From the NCBI GenBank assembly GCA_020736575.1, contig JAGPYM010000006.1, positions 1,054,001 through 1,118,000 on the forward strand: DNA of 64,000 bases. The letters are read 5' to 3'. The notes below the pieces were generated by a model that was given only the letters and a program-made list of their open reading frames with translations, did not search any database and had not been told where the DNA came from. A program made the position numbers and the translations under genes. This document shows, in pieces, positions 60,224-64,000 of the stretch (positions within the stretch are counted from its first letter, which is position 1; every line of letters starts with the position of its first letter). The DNA is from Thelonectria olida. Taxonomy: Eukaryota > Ascomycota > Sordariomycetes > Hypocreales > Nectriaceae.

Positions 60224-61618
60224 TTACACCTTAAACTTCCTCGGGTCCAGTTTATCAATATCCGCACTCGTAGCCAGCCCTTCAAAGAGGTACTCGGCCA
60301 TCAACTTGCCCGTCCCGGGGCCATTTTGAATGCCCCAACAGGTGTGGCCCGCAGCAACCCAGATGCCCGGTACTGTCGTCTGACCGATCAATGGACCACT
60401 CTCCTGGCCGAAGCGCATATGTCGAGGGAGGTAACAGGCTTGCTTGGCCTTGACGGGAGCGGATGCCAGCACGGGGCTAAATGTGCTGATGTAGGAGATA
60501 AGGTCATCACATTGGGCCTCGTCGTGCTGTACTTGGTCTGCTGTGTCGGGAAGTGGTATCAATGTGTCTGGCTCTCCTGTATCCGTGTCAGTATGCATAT
60601 GCACGTACTTCGAAGTAAGAATTACACACCACAAGCGTACACCTCGCCAAAGGGTCTCGCGTATATCTCCGGATCAACACGCCCCTTGTGTCTTCTCTTC
60701 TGCCCCATCTTGGCGCGGTGTTCCGGCACAAAGTCTGAAGGCAGCGCAATGTCTGTAAAGACGGCGTAGGGGCTAACCTCCGCGTCGTAGACTACGCTGT
60801 GCGCCCTCAAGCCTTCGACCTTTGCGCGCGGGAGAAGCCGACTTGTCCAGGGGCCCGCGGCAACAATGACATCAGTAACGCCATCGATAGTCTTGGTCTC
60901 GTCGCTTTGACGATCGAGATAGCCGACTTTCTCGACGCCCGTCTTAGACGACTTTACTGCTGTGACCTTGGCGTTTGTGCGGATATCAACTCCCCCTTGC
61001 TGGGCGAGCTCTGCGATGGCTGTGGTGAAGTGAAAGGGGTGGACCTGGGCTGTCTCGGTTGATCCTGGCATTCCCATCTCAGACCAACCCTCGATGATTT
61101 CCCTATCTACCCAGTCCAGATCTTGCGGTAGGCTTCCGGGCTCGAGAAGGTCCTTCGCGGCGCCGTTCTGCTTAGGCAACTTCTCCCAAGCCTTGTCGCC
61201 ATCCGCATTCCCAGACTTGTCCTTCAACGCTTGGATCTTCTGGCGGGACACGACGGCCTCAAAGCTGCCGCATCCTAGCTTCCGGTAACCCCATCTCTGA
61301 GCGCCGTTGTGCTCGGCAGCGAGCTCGGCGTGGAGGCTGTAGGAAAGCGGGACCAGACACGACGGGTAGGCCCAGAGAGCGAGGAGGCCGCCGGCTTTCC
61401 CGGAGGCTCCGGGGGCGACGGCGGGGGCAGCTTCAAGGAGGGTGATGGTGTGGAGGGCTGGATTGAAGCTGGGATGGCGGGTGAGGTAGTAGGCTGTTGT
61501 ACAGCCGATGATGCCGCCGCCTACGTAGGAATTTTGGCGTCAATGCAATTGAGATTGGGAAGAGGTGACAGTGGCAAAACTAACCTACAATGACAATGTT
61601 GCGCTTCGTATCGGCCAT
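60224..61618 (-). CDS. TDA3: FAD-dependent oxidoreductase, Tda3-like
   Basis: Exons complement(61585..61618), complement(60630..61520) and complement(60224..60576) give 425 aa. The N-terminal dinucleotide-binding motif reads VIVGGGIIGCTTAYYL (Gly12, Gly14, Gly17), split by the first intron after Val11. ASGKAGGLLALWAYPSCLVPLSYSLH and RWGYRKLGCG follow; these are marks of the DAO-family proteins related to yeast Tda3, a putative oxidoreductase tied to late-endosome-to-Golgi traffic. The C-terminal FAD motif is VAAGHTCWGIQNGPGTGKLMAEYL. The substrate is unknown; D-amino-acid or sarcosine oxidase-like chemistry is possible. No signal peptide. The second intron (53 bp) joins ACG to EPDTLIPLPD. Confidence 0.87.
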
Positions 61619-62463
61619 GGTTTGGGTACTTGTTGAAGGTCTGGTCCGAGTATCTCAAATAGGATCGAGGTGGCTGCTGCCCGCCGGAGGTTGAAAGACC
61701 GAAGCCGAGATGCAGGGCACCTCCAGCTCGGCGGGGGCTGAAACGGGCAATTCGGACCCGTGAGGAGCGCCTGCCTCGGTTCGGATCAATTAAGGTGCTA
61801 TAACCACGGGAAGGAAGATGGACAATTGGAGAGTACTTGAGGACCTCCCGCGGGTAAGGCAGCTGAGGTGGAGGCAAACAAACAAACCAATTGTTGCTAA
61901 TTAATCCCCAACCATCATTCGCTTGTTTAAATCGGCAACGGCTCAACACATCTCGCCGCTTCGAAGCTCATCACCCAACACTTACTAAACTCCACTGAAG
62001 CTAAACAAAATACGTCATCTCCTCCGATCCAAATCGGGAGTCGTCTCCCGAGGCATGTGGCAATTGATTGAATGATTCCATATCCTCCGTGCTCTTGTAA
62101 TTGCTGCACCGGTACTGCCTCGATATTCCTATTCGACCTGCGAGTCCAATGGCCCGGTGGCGTGGTTCCTGGTCCAGCAGCTGTCTCTCGATCCGGCGCG
62201 TGGCCCTTCAAGTATCCAATGATGCCCCAAGTCTATTTATTCCGGCACGTTGTGATACAAAGGACGTTGCACTGCCGTTACGCAGAGACAACAGGTACAT
62301 ACTGACAACTGCCGGCCCAAGCACCCAAACCAGAAGCTTCTCATCTTTATTCTTCTTCCCCCCGCTCCCGCCGGCTTCCACCAAACTCACCCTCAACACC
62401 ATCACCAGAAGCTCCAACTTTCACTCCGTCAGACCATTCAACGCCCCAGCCACAACCGCAAAA
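61619..62463. promoter_or_regulatory. Divergent promoter, TDA3-like and GPx genes
   Basis: These 845 bp separate two genes transcribed away from each other, both with oxidoreductive roles. A TTACTAA Yap1/AP-1-type site sits at 61982-61988. The 62280-62460 part is C/T-rich and leads into the GPx ATG. Confidence 0.5.
61982..61988 (+). promoter_or_regulatory. Candidate Yap1/AP-1 site (TTACTAA)
   Basis: TTACTAA is the preferred site of yeast Yap1 and its fungal AP-1 relatives. It lies 476 bp upstream of the GPx start and 364 bp upstream of the TDA3-like start. One 7-mer by itself is weak evidence. Confidence 0.35.
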
Positions 62464-63045
62464 ATGGCCTCCGCTACGCAGTTTTACGACTTTAAGCCTC
62501 TCGATAGTATGTGCCCGCTTCTTTCTCCTGCCCCAAATGCGACATGAGACCCCAGCTAACCCACCACCCCAGAGAGAGGACAAGAAGTCCCCATGGCCGA
62601 CTACAAGGGCAAAGTCGTCCTCATCGTCAACACAGCCTCCAAGTGCGGCTTTACCCCGCAGTACGCCGGCCTGGAGAAGCTCTACACCAAGCTCAAGGAG
62701 TCGCACCCGGACGACTTTGTCATCCTCGGCTTCCCCTGCAACCAGTTCGGCAGCCAGGAGCCCGGCAGCCAGGACGACATCCAGAACTTCTGCCAGCTCA
62801 ACTACGGCGTCACCTTCCCCATCATGCAGAAGACCGAGGTCAACGGCGACAACGCCAACCCGCTGTGGGAGTGGCTCAAGAGCGAGAAGTCCGGCCTCAT
62901 GGGCCTGAAGCGCATCAAGTGGAACTTTGAGAAGTTCCTCGTCGGTCGCGACGGGCAGGTCAAGGGTCGCTGGGCGAGCACCACCAAGCCAGAGTCGCTC
63001 GAGGATGCCATTCTTGAGGAGATCAACAAGAAGGCTGCCGAGTGA
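62464..63045 (+). CDS. Glutathione peroxidase-like thiol peroxidase
   Basis: Exons 62464..62506 and 62573..63045 give 171 aa, usual for the family. The peroxidatic residue is Cys39 in NTASKCGFT (Cys, not selenocysteine); GFPCNQFGSQEPG holds the Gln and further Cys; WNFEKFLV supplies the Trp and Asn of the catalytic tetrad. Fungal non-seleno GPx enzymes such as yeast Hyr1/Gpx3 use thioredoxin and can act as peroxide sensors for Yap1. The resolving Cys is expected in the DDIQNFCQ helix, present here. No N-terminal targeting peptide is evident in MASATQFYDFKP, so it is probably cytosolic. The intron ends CCCAG and splits codon 15. Highly C/G-ending codons suggest strong expression. Confidence 0.95.
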
Positions 63046-64000
63046 CTGCCTCGGCCTTCCAACTCGTCTCATTTATGATCTGCTTTATCGTTTATCCTTT
63101 TGTTAGAAAGGATTCGGTCGCCACCTGGCACGCGCTATGAGATATTTTGATGAATTGCTCTGAGCTGCAGCGTTCATTGATAATACAATGTAATACCAAG
63201 TTTTTCGTCAAGAAACCACCCGGTGTACTTTCGCAGTGAAACATATGACTCTCTCCTTCGATCTTCTCATGATACCCATCGTCTTATTACATGACGTTGT
63301 CGTTGAAATACCCTACCCTACGTCCCCAGTCGGATAGGTCGTGAAGCATATCTTAGCTTGCAGTAAGCCCTACCATAGTCCCGACGCCCTTGATTTGCTA
63401 GAGCATCCATCTGTCTCTCTTTTGGGCAAGTCATCGCTTGTGATCCCTGTTTCAACTCGCTTATCAGCACTTAACCTATAGCTCACGTCGCCTGGCGAGG
63501 GATGTCAAGCTGGACGTGTCTCCTCGTTGAGCAAATATCCCAGGAGTGTTCAGCAGCGGACAGAGGCAACTCTGCCTCATCATGCGTCCTCGCGTGCCAG
63601 AAATCAGGATTATGCATGTCTCACAAAATTCTGCACCCAGTTCCAAATAAGGAAGACGTGCTCAATGTTTGGCCGCATTTTACAGGACGCTGACGTAGGC
63701 TATGCATACATGCTGCAGCCAAACACACGAAACAATCCGCCGTCTTAGTTGAACGAGTCATTAGTAGCTCTTCAAAATCTCCAAAACAGACCTGACCACC
63801 AGGAATGACTGATCGTCTACGCAAAGTCCAGGAATCACTCCTGAGAGTCCACACGACAACGACCCGGAGAGACGCCGACAAGAGGTTCACAATGCCAGTA
63901 TCATGGTTCAAACCGGGCACATTGGCTTTGCAGTATTGGAACTGCGCACAGGGACGGAAACTCCAGCAGGGCGGCCAAGAAACTAGCCATTCAACGACTC
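63046..64000. other. Right-edge intergenic, about 1 kb
   Basis: This is the GPx 3' flank and beyond, with no recognised gene. Frames at 63502-63920 are short on both strands and have no family features. A gene could begin just past the edge. Confidence 0.4.

Noticed and set aside
51055..61618. Secondary-metabolite cluster (MFS transporter, FAD oxidoreductase, SDR elsewhere)
   Set aside because: No synthase backbone or cluster regulator is present, and housekeeping genes such as NOP16 lie between.
62347..63072. 241-aa antisense frame over GPx
   Set aside because: Leu/Val/Glu-rich mirror of the GPx codons.

Overview
This 64 kb window looks like ordinary nuclear chromosome from a filamentous ascomycete, most likely a Sordariomycete and possibly Hypocreales. 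Genes are close together on both strands. Introns are short (about 48-110 bp, a few longer) with GT...AG ends and CTAAC/CTGAC-like branch points. Intergenic DNA carries pyrimidine tracts, and the gene set is fungal: Cut12, Spo12, a Rit1 ribosyltransferase, a Ni-urease accessory protein and a peroxisomal acyl-CoA dehydrogenase. The species cannot be named from this sequence alone. I resolved 26 genes, one left-edge fragment and one probable pseudogene. Exon joins were worked out by eye from splice sites and reading frames.

Layout. 1-6 kb: a left-edge fragment, a GFA-fold protein, a secreted protein of unknown function and a short-chain dehydrogenase. 6-14 kb: a PPPDE-thioredoxin-PUL fusion, the Golgi GDPase GDA1, a MoxR/Mg-chelatase-like protein without a visible P-loop, and the Rab7 GTPase YPT7. 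14-25 kb: a peroxisomal acyl-CoA dehydrogenase ending in SKL, SPO12, RBG2 (DRG2), CWC2, ureF and cut12. 25-37 kb: GCN2, CDC34 and a large ubiquitin-interacting, USP-like protein. 39-50 kb: SIS1, a HAD phosphatase, RIT1, a Gfo/Idh/MocA oxidoreductase and a DapA-family aldolase. 51-64 kb: a Vba-like MFS transporter, a broken GPI-anchored protein gene, a MARVEL protein, NOP16, a TDA3-like FAD oxidoreductase and a glutathione peroxidase.

How the genes relate. There is no secondary-metabolite cluster, transposon, CRISPR array or convincing tRNA. Most genes are housekeeping. Two themes recur. One is translation control and stress: RBG2, GCN2, RIT1 and SIS1, the last with a perfect four-unit heat-shock element upstream. 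The other is ubiquitin-like modifiers: the PPPDE-Trx-PUL fusion, CDC34 and the UIM/USP-like protein, with the last two convergent neighbours. Gene pairs are often convergent with short gaps (63-330 bp) or divergent with compact shared promoters (348-654 bp).

The least ordinary items are the P-loop-less AAA-lid protein, the apparent pseudo-deubiquitinase, the three-domain PPPDE fusion, the 15- and 25-nt exons of RBG2, the heat-shock element and the broken GPI-protein gene. I did not find a clearly new multi-gene system.
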